Assembly (NCBI RefSeq): GCF_013155265.1 | Contig: NZ_JABJXU010000004.1 | Span: 124,001-188,000, forward strand | DNA from: Enterococcus sp. MMGLQ5-1 | Lineage (GTDB): Bacteria; Bacillota; Bacilli; Lactobacillales; Streptococcaceae | DNA length: 64,000 nt | Reading direction: 5' to 3' | Shown: piece by piece, positions 45,358 to 52,947 of the stretch | How the letters are laid out: each line of letters begins with the position of its first letter | How positions within the stretch are numbered: the first letter of the stretch is position 1 | Notes under the pieces: model-generated | What the model was told of the DNA's origin: nothing | The model's input: the letters and a program-made list of their open reading frames with translations, nothing else | Database searches by the model: none | Translations under genes and position numbers: made by a program

Positions 45358-45402
45358 TAAGTAAGTGCTGGTGTATTTTTCGAGTTCGATTCTCGTTACT
45401 TA
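45358..45402 (+). other. Miniature tRNA-like structure in the ICE leader
   Basis: TAAGTAA (45358-45364) pairs perfectly with TTACTTA (45396-45402), like a 7-bp acceptor stem. Directly 5' of the latter lies CGAG-TTCGATT-CTCG (45381-45395), a T-arm with canonical TTCRANY loop. D and anticodon arms are replaced by 16 bases. It cannot be a normal tRNA. It could be a tRNA mimic, an att-site fossil or an RNA processing signal. Confidence 0.5.
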
Positions 45403-45423
45403 TATAGTTACATTATTTTATCG

Positions 45424-45448
45424 GCTTACATTATGATGTAGGCTTTTT
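45424..45448 (+). terminator. Terminator-like hairpin before the first ICE gene
   Basis: GCTTACAT pairs with ATGTAGGC (one G-T pair) around a 4-base loop, followed by five T. Since it stands between the rightward promoter and the first gene, it may act as an attenuator. Confidence 0.6.
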
Positions 45449-45471
45449 ATTTTGAAAAAAAGGAGGATTAT

Positions 45472-45723
45472 ATGAATAGAGAAAAAATGAATTTAATCTC
45501 TGAAATTGTTGAAAGAGCTGAGAAAGAGGGGTTGTTATTATTTGACCGTATTGGTTTAATTATTGATTTAAAACTTGCAGTAAAGCATTTTGATTTAAAA
45601 TTAAATGATTTATTAAATGCAGATAGTGAAAATTTTACACACGATATTGTAGGAATTCAAAATAATATTGATCGTGAGAACAAAATTTTTGATTCAATGT
45701 TTTTACCAAGATTTTCAAACTAA
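45472..45723 (+). CDS. Small ICE protein (DUF6874-like)
   Basis: An 83-aa helical protein with a perfect AAGGAGG site. The pattern MNREKMNLISEIVERAEKEGLL ... HDIVGIQNNIDRE resembles DUF6874 proteins found in Gram-positive conjugative elements; the assignment rests on memory of the pattern and is tentative. It is the first gene rightward of the operator region. The 150 bases after it hold no convincing gene. Confidence 0.55.
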   Translation: MNREKMNLISEIVERAEKEGLLLFDRIGLIIDLKLAVKHFDLKLNDLLNADSENFTHDIVGIQNNIDRENKIFDSMFLPRFSN

Positions 45724-45873
45724 CTATTTTAAGTATCCTTTAAATCAAGCTATACCGCTTGGGGCAGTTGCCTATGTAAAGATTACTTGTGCTAAAAATA
45801 TTAATAATGTTGTTGTCGTTTAGATTTGCTTGATTGAGTAAGTCTTTTTTTTTGTTATGAATTGGAGGAAGTT

Positions 45874-46137
45874 ATGCAACAAGTTTTTGAAGTTGAAGAA
45901 TTAACAGAGGGTGATTTAGTAAGTGTATACTCTTATGAAACAAATTGTGGAATTAATGAGGGGAGTTTTGTTGGTTTAGTCATTGAATCTGCAAAATATG
46001 GTTTATGTATTTTGCCTTCAAATATTAGCGAATTTGCAATAGAGCGTGAAGCAATTGGAGGTTCTATTTTCTTGCCAATTAAATGGTTAATTGACGATGT
46101 AGATGTAAGAATTTGTAAACTAGCGCATTTTGAATAA
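45874..46137 (+). CDS. Small ICE protein of unknown function
   Basis: An 87-aa soluble acidic protein, starting at ATG 45874 after GGAGGAAG; an in-frame codon 12 bases upstream overlaps that site. Predicted strands (EGDLVSVYSYE, GSFVGLVIESAKYGLCILP) suggest a small beta-barrel. It has no recognised family and lies in the early ICE gene cluster. Confidence 0.5.
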   Translation: MQQVFEVEELTEGDLVSVYSYETNCGINEGSFVGLVIESAKYGLCILPSNISEFAIEREAIGGSIFLPIKWLIDDVDVRICKLAHFE

Positions 46138-46236
46138 TGATATTTGTTGATTAGACTTGTTAATTCTAGCAAGTCTTTTTTTATTGGAAAAAATAAATAT
46201 AAAATCACTGGGGGTGATTTATAGAACGGAGAGAAA

Positions 46237-46440
46237 ATGTATCAATATCAATATGTTGGTTGGGTTACTGGTAAAGTGTATGCGGAACATAAAATTAAAT
46301 GTGAAGCACACCGATTGTTAGTTGCTCAATATCCCACTTATGTAAGAAAAATAAGTAATGAGGTTACTAATAAAGAAAGAGATCAGTTACGCAATCCAAT
46401 TTATCCAGAGCCTTTGTTTATAAGAAAGGTGGTTAAATGA
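46237..46440 (+). CDS. Small basic ICE protein of unknown function
   Basis: A 67-aa basic protein (MYQYQYVGWVTGKVYAEH...) with a CGGAGAG site. It overlaps the next gene by 4 bp (ATGA), indicating coupling. It is aromatic-rich at the N-terminus and lacks membrane segments. I cannot assign a family. Confidence 0.5.
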   Translation: MYQYQYVGWVTGKVYAEHKIKCEAHRLLVAQYPTYVRKISNEVTNKERDQLRNPIYPEPLFIRKVVK

Positions 46441-46625
46441 TGTCTAAATTGGTTATATTAATTACAATATTAAGTTTGATAATAATTCAAATTTTTGGGA
46501 ATTTTGCTTTAAATCAATATTTTAAATTAGGAAATGAAGAATATCATGAATACACAATTAAGATGTTATATTTTTCAAATGTTATTATTATTGGATATTT
46601 TATATTAAACTTATTGAAATTATAA
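46437..46625 (+). CDS. Small two-helix membrane protein
   Basis: A 62-aa protein with membrane helices at about residues 4-24 and 43-60 and a short charged loop between. It is coupled to the previous gene through ATGA. Unknown function; possibly an ICE membrane accessory factor. Confidence 0.5.
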   Translation: MMSKLVILITILSLIIIQIFGNFALNQYFKLGNEEYHEYTIKMLYFSNVIIIGYFILNLLKL

Positions 46626-46672
46626 TATGTTATTTTAAAAATATGATAAAATTAATTAACGGAGGTTATTTT

Positions 46673-47710
46673 ATGAAAAATGTATTAGATACGATTAGGG
46701 GATTGAATAAAAAACAGAAACAAATTGCATTGATTGCTGGTGTTGTAATTATTCTAGGTGGTAGTTTTGGAGTATCTGCATATCAGAAACGCCAAGAAAC
46801 ACAAGCACAATTAAAGATTGAGCAATTACAAGATAGCACTTATAACGGATTATCAAAAATTGTAGCTGCTTTAACAGATAAAGATTATCTAGTAGCTGAT
46901 ATTACACAAGAACAAATTGATAAAGTGAATCAAAAAGTTAAGTCTAAACAATCAAATTTATCAGATTCAGATTATCAAAAGTTATTAAATGATTTAATTG
47001 TGATTCAATTAAAATTTGATTTACAGGTTAAAACGAATAGTTTATTTAAGTCAGCTGTTTTAAATGGCTCTAAAATAACTAATCAAACGATTAAAGACGG
47101 TTTGACAAGTAAAACAGTTGATGAAGTTAATCTTGATAAATTATCTAAAAGTGATTTTAAAACAGCTTTAGAAAATGCTAAGACAAACGCTAAAGCTCAA
47201 ATTAAAAAAGTTGCTGATGATAAGGCAAATGTTGAAAAGGCTAAAAAAGAAGCCGAAGAAAAAGCTAAAGCTGATGAAGCCCAAAAAGCGCAAGCTGAAC
47301 AAGCACAAGCAGAAAACTCAGCTAGTGAAGCTGTATCAAATGCGACAACTAAAAATGGTGCGACTGGCTCTACAAGTGCTGCTACTGCTTCAAATGGTTA
47401 TACACCAAGCTATAATGCTGGTAGTTCATCGGCTGGTACGACTTTTAATGCTAGTGGGCAAACTGTAAATAATGGTGATACTACTAATAATGGTAGTGCT
47501 TCACAAAATACAGGTGGTGGCTCTAGTAATGCTGGGGGTAGTTCTTCTAATGGTGATGGTGCTGTCGTGTCTGACGACCAAAAATGGTTGAATGCTGGCT
47601 ATATTCGTGCGCCTTATCCAGAGGGAAGCGGTGAATTAATGGATTGGATAGCCGATAATGGTTATAGTGGTTATACAGGTAATGGTGAGGGTTGGATTCG
47701 CCCATATTAA
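46673..47710 (+). CDS. Membrane-anchored extracellular coiled-coil protein
   Basis: A 345-aa protein with a single N-terminal membrane helix (residues ~19-38). An extracellular helical region (~40-165) is followed by an A/K/E/Q-rich coiled coil (~165-215). A long S/G/N/T-rich flexible linker (~215-298) then leads to a conserved-looking C-terminal ~45-residue module with SDDQKWLNAGY and GNGEGWIRPY. ATG 46673 follows GGAGG. No sorting signal. It could span the cell wall to contact a recipient or the wall; function unknown. A strong terminator follows. Confidence 0.6.
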   Translation: MKNVLDTIRGLNKKQKQIALIAGVVIILGGSFGVSAYQKRQETQAQLKIEQLQDSTYNGLSKIVAALTDKDYLVADITQEQIDKVNQKVKSKQSNLSDSDYQKLLNDLIVIQLKFDLQVKTNSLFKSAVLNGSKITNQTIKDGLTSKTVDEVNLDKLSKSDFKTALENAKTNAKAQIKKVADDKANVEKAKKEAEEKAKADEAQKAQAEQAQAENSASEAVSNATTKNGATGSTSAATASNGYTPSYNAGSSSAGTTFNASGQTVNNGDTTNNGSASQNTGGGSSNAGGSSSNGDGAVVSDDQKWLNAGYIRAPYPEGSGELMDWIADNGYSGYTGNGEGWIRPY

Positions 47711-47723
47711 TAAAATATAAATT

Positions 47724-47750
47724 AAGGACTTTTAGTTAAGTCCTTTTTTT
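47724..47750 (+). terminator. Rho-independent terminator after the coiled-coil protein gene
   Basis: AAGGACTT pairs with AAGTCCTT around a 6-base loop, followed by a run of T. Confidence 0.88.
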
Positions 47751-47774
47751 GTTGTCTAAAAAAGGAGTGATTCA

Positions 47775-47801
47775 ATGTTTGGTATACGTTCGCCCTCTTA
47801 G
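47775..47801 (+). CDS. Eight-codon leader ORF (MFGIRSPS)
   Basis: An ATG 8 bases after a perfect AAAGGAGTG site opens an 8-residue ORF that stops 40 bases before the adhesin gene. A small hairpin (ATCAAA/TTTGAT, about 47806-47823) lies between. So strong a site for so short an ORF suggests a regulatory leader peptide; it could also be a remnant. Confidence 0.4.
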   Translation: MFGIRSPS

Positions 47802-47841
47802 AAATTATCAAATTAAACTTTGATGATTGAGAGGAGAAAAA

Positions 47842-50157
47842 ATGAAAATAAATCAAGCGTTATCTGATTTTATGAGCTATACAGGTAGCTTAGTTAAATC
47901 AAAGAAAAAAGTATTATTCGCATTGGCATTGTTAGTTACTCAGATTGGTGTGAGTACATGGCAATCACAGTCAGTTAGTGCGGATACAATCGCAGAATAT
48001 GTAAATGTTCCGGGAGAATATGTTAAAGTTCTGACTTCGACTGGTGTGCATGATACAGGGCAATTAGTGGTTAAATCGAATGGTAAAGAGGAAGTTGCGT
48101 TTTGTATTGAGCCAGAAGTTTTAATTCCTTTAGGTATGAATACGGGGTATATCGGTAAAGATCGTACAGACCTTTCAGCTCGTGCTGAACAAATTGCGAC
48201 TTTATGGAGTACAGTTAGTACAGACAAGTGGTACTATTTTGTAGCTCAAACGATGATTTGGGAAGCTGTGAATGGTATTGAAGTATATGGTATTGACGGT
48301 TTTAGTGATTCCGATTTTCAAAATGCTAAAGCACAAATTAATCAAGCGGTTGATAATTACAATAAAAAGCCAAGCTTTAACGGTCAGACGGTTACTGTAA
48401 AATTAGGTGAATCTGTGACTTTAACAGATACTAATAATACGAATTTATCTGAATTTAATTCATTGACACCATCAAGTAATGCAAATGTTGATTACTCTAT
48501 TAATGGTAATCAATTAACAATTACACCGAATAAAAATTCTAATGAAAATGGTAAATTTCGATTGATGAAAACTCTTGCTCAAGGTACTTCTGTTGTTTAT
48601 CAAAAATCGGGTAGTCAGACTTTAATGGTCGCAAAAATTAATGACCCAAATTATTTTGATATTAATATTAAAGTTGTTAAAACAGGTAAATCACAGGTTC
48701 AAAAATTGGATGAAGAAACAGGCAAGCCTATGGCTAATGTTCAATTTAAAATGACAGTTGACGGTAAAGATTACGATGTTAAAACAAATGATAAAGGTAT
48801 CGGCTTTATTGATAAAGAATTTTTACATGATACTGAAGTCACTTACACCGAAGTTAAAACCCTTGACGGTTATGTTTTAAATGAAACACCAATTAAAGCT
48901 AAAATCAAAGCTGGTGAAACCATTACATTATCAATGAACAATGAAGCACAAAAAGGACGTGTCAAAGGGCATAAAGACAAAGAAGTATATAATGCTTCTG
49001 AATCTGAAAAACAAGGCAAGTCAGTTTATGATAAAGTACCTTTATCAAATGTAACGTTTGATGTTGTGGCTCAAAATGATATTACTCGTCCAGACGGTGA
49101 AACTGTTCTTAAAAAAGGTGAAGCTGCGGACACATTTACGACAAATGAAAATGGTGATTTTGAATCTACAAAAGATATTTATATCGGTAATCAAAACACT
49201 TATAAATTAGTTGAGCGTGATGTGCCTGAAAATTATCGTCCGTTGTATGATAATCAAGCAACTTTCACAATTCCATATGACAGCACTAACAAAACTAAAG
49301 TGTTTACTTTAGATATGGGAACGTTGGATAACGACTTAAAAACTGGTACTTTTAACTTAGAAAAAGTTGATAGTGAAACTGGTAAAGTTATTCCGAATAC
49401 ACAATTTTTATTACGTGGTCTTTCTACGTATAACAAAGATGTACTTTATACGATTACGACTGTTGACAGCGCTACAATTGATAAATTAATTGCTGGCAAG
49501 TATGAAGTTGTTGAGGTGAAGTATTCTGACGGTTATACGCAAAATGAATCAGAAACATTAACTAAAATTATTGAGATTAAAGACGGTGAAACAACAAAAG
49601 TCATAATTAAAAACAATAAAATTGATGTAAAAAATCCTAAAACAACAATTAAAACAAAAGCACATCTTGAAGATGGCTCACAATACTTTACTGCAGGTGA
49701 TACGGTCAATATGTATGATGATGTTGAAATTACTCACGAAGATATTTTAGACGGTACTGATCGTGCTTTTGAAACGATTTTAGTCGCAAAATTGCCAGAT
49801 GGTACTGAAAAAGATATTTGGAAATCGGGCAAGATTGATTATAAAGTATCTGATAGCCAATTAACTAAAACAGTTGTAACTGAAAAAGTAGATACTGGCG
49901 CTTATCCAAAGGGTACAACTTTCTATTTTAAAGAAATTGGCTACGATAAAGACGGTAACAAAGACACAGAGCATAATTTTGACGGTAAAGACCAAGAACA
50001 AGGCATTTATCCTAAAGAAACACCAGAATCAAGTTTGCCTACGATGAATGAATCGTCAAATATTGTTTTAGTTGGTGGTGGTATCTTACTTCTGGCTGTA
50101 GTGACTGGGGTTTTTCTTTTGAAGAAAAAATATCATAATAATAAAAACATTTCTTAA
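47842..50157 (+). CDS. Thioester (TQXA) adhesin with Cna-B/SpaA and VaFE-type domains
   Basis: A 771-aa secreted surface protein. Signal peptide (~1-48, cleavage near VSA-DT). The N-terminal thioester domain uses C88 (FCIEPE) and Q136 (VAQTMIWEA), which form a Cys-Gln thioester that binds host or cell-surface amines. Two or more SpaA-like Cna-B domains (~280-600) and a VaFE-type domain (KAHLEDGSQYFTAGDTVNM onward) follow. The anchor reads LPTMN, unlike LPxTG, then a GG-rich helix and basic tail. ATG 47842 follows GAGAGGAG. As ICE cargo it may stabilise mating pairs or aid colonisation. Confidence 0.88.
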   Translation: MKINQALSDFMSYTGSLVKSKKKVLFALALLVTQIGVSTWQSQSVSADTIAEYVNVPGEYVKVLTSTGVHDTGQLVVKSNGKEEVAFCIEPEVLIPLGMNTGYIGKDRTDLSARAEQIATLWSTVSTDKWYYFVAQTMIWEAVNGIEVYGIDGFSDSDFQNAKAQINQAVDNYNKKPSFNGQTVTVKLGESVTLTDTNNTNLSEFNSLTPSSNANVDYSINGNQLTITPNKNSNENGKFRLMKTLAQGTSVVYQKSGSQTLMVAKINDPNYFDINIKVVKTGKSQVQKLDEETGKPMANVQFKMTVDGKDYDVKTNDKGIGFIDKEFLHDTEVTYTEVKTLDGYVLNETPIKAKIKAGETITLSMNNEAQKGRVKGHKDKEVYNASESEKQGKSVYDKVPLSNVTFDVVAQNDITRPDGETVLKKGEAADTFTTNENGDFESTKDIYIGNQNTYKLVERDVPENYRPLYDNQATFTIPYDSTNKTKVFTLDMGTLDNDLKTGTFNLEKVDSETGKVIPNTQFLLRGLSTYNKDVLYTITTVDSATIDKLIAGKYEVVEVKYSDGYTQNESETLTKIIEIKDGETTKVIIKNNKIDVKNPKTTIKTKAHLEDGSQYFTAGDTVNMYDDVEITHEDILDGTDRAFETILVAKLPDGTEKDIWKSGKIDYKVSDSQLTKTVVTEKVDTGAYPKGTTFYFKEIGYDKDGNKDTEHNFDGKDQEQGIYPKETPESSLPTMNESSNIVLVGGGILLLAVVTGVFLLKKKYHNNKNIS

Positions 50158-50215
50158 TTGAGGTGTTTGAGTATTTTTTAGCTTTATTATTGTTGTATTG
50201 GAAAGAGAGTTGATT

Positions 50216-50539
50216 TTGACTAACATATCAACATTTTGTCATCATGCGCAATTTGTGGTAAATGATGTCAAGAAAGAAATTGAAAAGTATTATGATTTAA
50301 AAGGTCTAAATTTGACTTTGAAACAAAAGAATATATTAGATGAAAGTATTGATAGTTTAAATTTAATTACTTTTAAAAAATATTCAAATGAAATGGAAGA
50401 ATCGTTATCCTATTTGATTGCAAAATTAGATTTGCTTTCTGCTGAATTGAAACAACGTGAGGGTTATGATAACGATAAAATTATTTTAATTGGTACATGT
50501 AAGAAATATTATTATTTAATTCATGAATTAGTTGGATAA
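50216..50539 (+). CDS. Small helical ICE protein of unknown function
   Basis: A 107-aa soluble helical protein. It lacks an ATG; TTG 50216 lies 6 bases after GAAAGAGAG and is preferred over TTG 50198, which precedes that site. Helical stretches include QFVVNDVKKEIEKYYDL and ESLSYLIAKLDLLSAELKQ. I do not recognise the family. It lies between the adhesin and ardA. Confidence 0.5.
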   Translation: MTNISTFCHHAQFVVNDVKKEIEKYYDLKGLNLTLKQKNILDESIDSLNLITFKKYSNEMEESLSYLIAKLDLLSAELKQREGYDNDKIILIGTCKKYYYLIHELVG

Positions 50540-50595
50540 GACAATCAGTTTATTATTGATTGTCTTTTTTCTTTGTTTAAAAATTGGAGGTTTTT

Positions 50596-51126
50596 ATGGA
50601 AGAAACTAGAATTTATTGTACTAATTTAGCCAAGTATAATAACGGTGAACGTTTTGGGGCTTGGTTCACATTACCAGTTAGTCCTTCAGAAATTGAATCT
50701 AAATTACGACTAGATGAGGGAGTAGAAGAATTTGGTGAGGAATTTGCGATTCATGATTATGAAAATCCTTATGGTTTAAAAATTAGTGAATATTCTTCAA
50801 TTGATACTTTAAATGAATGGGTTGATGGATTAGGGTATCTTGATGATAAATTATTGAGCGTTTTATCAGAAGTTGTATCAAGTGGTTTTGAAACATTAGA
50901 ACAAATTATTGAAAATGAAGGTAGGTATTTTAGTTTTACTGGTTTTGATGATTTTAAAGATATTGCAGAGGATTACATTCAAGAAAATACAAATGTAAAA
51001 AATATCGAGATATTAGGTGGTGTTTCTTTAGATGCTTATATTGATTATGAAGCATTAGGAAATGATATTAGAATTAACGGTCAATATCTTGAAACGAGTG
51101 AAGGCATTGTAGAGTATACCGATTAA
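50596..51126 (+). CDS. ardA: Antirestriction protein ArdA
   Basis: A 176-aa acidic DNA mimic that protects incoming element DNA from type I restriction enzymes, equivalent to Tn916 Orf18. The start RIYCTNLAKYNNGERFGAWFTLP is diagnostic, with a Asp/Glu-rich body (LDEGVEEFGEEFAIHDYE) throughout. ATG 50596 follows TTGGAGG; a longer start at 50584 overlaps the site. A short hairpin with T run (about 50541-50572) precedes it. It is likely expressed early after transfer. Confidence 0.92.
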   Translation: MEETRIYCTNLAKYNNGERFGAWFTLPVSPSEIESKLRLDEGVEEFGEEFAIHDYENPYGLKISEYSSIDTLNEWVDGLGYLDDKLLSVLSEVVSSGFETLEQIIENEGRYFSFTGFDDFKDIAEDYIQENTNVKNIEILGGVSLDAYIDYEALGNDIRINGQYLETSEGIVEYTD

Positions 51127-51147
51127 GAAAGATGAGGCGTAAATGTT

Positions 51148-51411
51148 ATGAATAAACAAACACATAATAAAATTAAAGCTTTAACAGAAGAATTATCAAA
51201 TTTACTTACTTCATTTAAATTTGCGGAAGTGTGGACGGTTGCTGGTGCATTAAATGCAACATTGAAAACCGCAACGGATGAAGATTCAGTTGTGGTTGAA
51301 GCAAAACGTGAATTAAGAAATTATTATCATATTAGTAGTGAAATCTCAACACTTAACAAGCGATTAGTTGGTAAAGGGCACAGATTAGCTGAAATCGCTA
51401 GTAAACTATAG
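51148..51411 (+). CDS. Small helical ICE protein of unknown function
   Basis: An 87-aa basic helical protein (KIKALTEELSNLLTSFKFAEVW ... NYYHISSEISTLNKRLVGKG). It is part of a tight run of ICE genes with 18-bp spacing on either side. No family recognised; the ribosome site GATGAGG is somewhat distant from the ATG. Confidence 0.5.
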   Translation: MNKQTHNKIKALTEELSNLLTSFKFAEVWTVAGALNATLKTATDEDSVVVEAKRELRNYYHISSEISTLNKRLVGKGHRLAEIASKL

Positions 51412-51429
51412 AAAAATGGAGGCAAATGA

Positions 51430-51780
51430 ATGTCAGAATTAAAAAATGCAGTAATTAAACAGGAAAAAGTCGGTAATCTACGTGCTAATGGTCGTGCTGA
51501 AAGAGTTCGTCTATATGTGGATGGTAGTTCAAAAACATTTGTTCAATATTCTGTTCGTAACCCAGAATTAAAAGCTTTTAATGTTTTGCTGCCAGTAACC
51601 GCAAAGCGTATTAATACACAATTTAATCAAGAATTGGAATTAGTTAATCCAACATTGCTTTCAATCGGTCAAGTTTCTCAAAATAATCATCAAGTCGGTG
51701 ATCGTCAAGTCGTTGATTATAATGGTTATGTAGACCGATATATTGTTGCAGATGAAATTAAAGTTAAGGGGGCAAAATAA
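51430..51780 (+). CDS. Tn916 Orf23-like small ICE protein
   Basis: A 116-aa protein with an AATGGAGG site, overlapping the next gene by 1 base (TAATG). It is beta-rich (RVRLYVDGSSKTFVQYSV, FNVLLPVTAKRI) and ends VADEIKVKGAK. Its position just before the DUF961-like gene is that of orf23 in Tn916, hence the label. Function is unknown, although such genes open the conjugation operon. Confidence 0.55.
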   Translation: MSELKNAVIKQEKVGNLRANGRAERVRLYVDGSSKTFVQYSVRNPELKAFNVLLPVTAKRINTQFNQELELVNPTLLSIGQVSQNNHQVGDRQVVDYNGYVDRYIVADEIKVKGAK

Positions 51781-52190
51781 TGGCAAAAATTAAAGTAGAA
51801 AATAGTAATTTAACACCGTTATTAGACTTCAAAAAAACATTTGGACGTCTATTTTTCTTGGAACAACTTAACGATAAAGAAGCACGTCAAACAGACGGAG
51901 AACGTGGTGAAGCGGTTGCTGTGCGTTTTGAAGTTTTATCAGAAACTCAAGGGGCAGAATTTACTGTTTCAATTGATTTAGCAGATAATCCTTTAATTGA
52001 TTTATCTAGTTTTAAAATGGATGATGAAATTGAATTAGTCGAAGGTCAAGTTTTTGAATACAATATTAATAACAATGCAACTTCTAATATTGTTGTTGCT
52101 TTGAAGGCGATAGATGTTAAAAAAATTGGAAAATTAACGGCAGCTGCACCAATAAAAAATGGATCATCCAAGATTCAAAATGATAAATAA
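51780..52190 (+). CDS. DUF961 (YdcP/Orf22)-like ICE protein
   Basis: A 136-aa acidic protein whose middle (KTFGRLFFLEQLNDKEARQTDGERG ... VAVRFEVLSE) resembles DUF961 proteins, which sit at the head of Tn916 and ICEBs1 transfer operons. It is coupled to the preceding gene. A terminator-like hairpin follows. Function unknown. Confidence 0.6.
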   Translation: MAKIKVENSNLTPLLDFKKTFGRLFFLEQLNDKEARQTDGERGEAVAVRFEVLSETQGAEFTVSIDLADNPLIDLSSFKMDDEIELVEGQVFEYNINNNATSNIVVALKAIDVKKIGKLTAAAPIKNGSSKIQNDK

Positions 52191-52210
52191 TTAATTAATT
52201 TTATTCTAAA

Positions 52211-52248
52211 AAAGCGATTATCAATTAAAGATAGTCGCTTTTTATTTT
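52211..52248 (+). terminator. Terminator after the DUF961-like gene
   Basis: AAAGCGA...TATC pairs with GATA...TCGCTTT around a short loop with one mismatch and is followed by TTATTTTTA. It would limit read-through from the early genes into the transfer genes. Confidence 0.8.
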
Positions 52249-52265
52249 TATAGGGAGTGAACTTG

Positions 52266-52604
52266 ATGAAGGTAAGAACAATGATTAATCATGCTTATGA
52301 TTTGGAAAAACGAGCAATTGACTTAGATGGAAAATCAGATTTTTTTCTTGTGTTCCATACTACTAATGCTAAACTATTAGATTTTTATGATTTTAAAAAA
52401 TTATCATTTTTGTGCGAAGAAGTAAGTTTAATATTAGCTGAAATCATGACATTGGTTAATCAATTAAAAAGAAAAAAATATCTTGATTGTGAATTTATTG
52501 ATAATCAACTTGCCAATCTTTATATCGTTCGCAATCGTTTAGAATATAAAAGACAAGCCTTGTTTATGGTTAAAAAGAAATCTCGGATGATCGCTTATGC
52601 TTAA
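52266..52604 (+). CDS. Small ICE protein of unknown function
   Basis: A 112-aa basic helical protein. ATG 52266 is spaced 8 bases after GGGAG; GTG 52257 lies within that site. Segments: MINHAYDLEKRAIDLDGK, a central SFLCEEVSLILAEIMTLVNQLKRK amphipathic helix, and a basic tail (VKKKSRMIAYA). It overlaps the next gene by 8 bp. No known family. Confidence 0.5.
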   Translation: MKVRTMINHAYDLEKRAIDLDGKSDFFLVFHTTNAKLLDFYDFKKLSFLCEEVSLILAEIMTLVNQLKRKKYLDCEFIDNQLANLYIVRNRLEYKRQALFMVKKKSRMIAYA

Positions 52605-52932
52605 TTTATGTCATGAAATGAGGAAATTAGGTTTTTTAATTGGTGTCGATGAACCAGATTATCAAGCGTTCATCATTAGTCTTAATGATTCTATTTTTTA
52701 TGTTGTAGAGGGTTGTTATCATTCCAAAAGGAAAGAAATGTTATATAGTTTTTCAAAAAATTATTATCATAAAAAAGAAGGTAAAACGCAGGTATCTAAA
52801 CTTTATTTTAATAAATTGCCTATGGAAATGATGATTAAACGTGTGGCTAGCTTTGTTAGTTTCATGATTGAAAAAAATTTTTTTAAACCTTTAGACCGAA
52901 ATATTTTGATTTATGCAAAAGAAATAAGATAA
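52597..52932 (+). CDS. Small ICE protein of unknown function
   Basis: A 111-aa mixed alpha/beta protein overlapping the previous gene by 8 bp. It contains ISLNDSIFYVVEGCYHSKRKE and a hydrophobic helix (KRVASFVSFMIEKNFF). It lies directly before the coupling protein gene. No family recognised. Confidence 0.5.
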   Translation: MLNLCHEMRKLGFLIGVDEPDYQAFIISLNDSIFYVVEGCYHSKRKEMLYSFSKNYYHKKEGKTQVSKLYFNKLPMEMMIKRVASFVSFMIEKNFFKPLDRNILIYAKEIR

Positions 52933-52947
52933 GGATGTGATTATTGA

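Noticed and set aside
47175-47468. Lysine/leucine-rich ORF of 97 codons
   Set aside because: Out-of-frame reading of the A/K/E-rich coiled-coil gene; no start signal.
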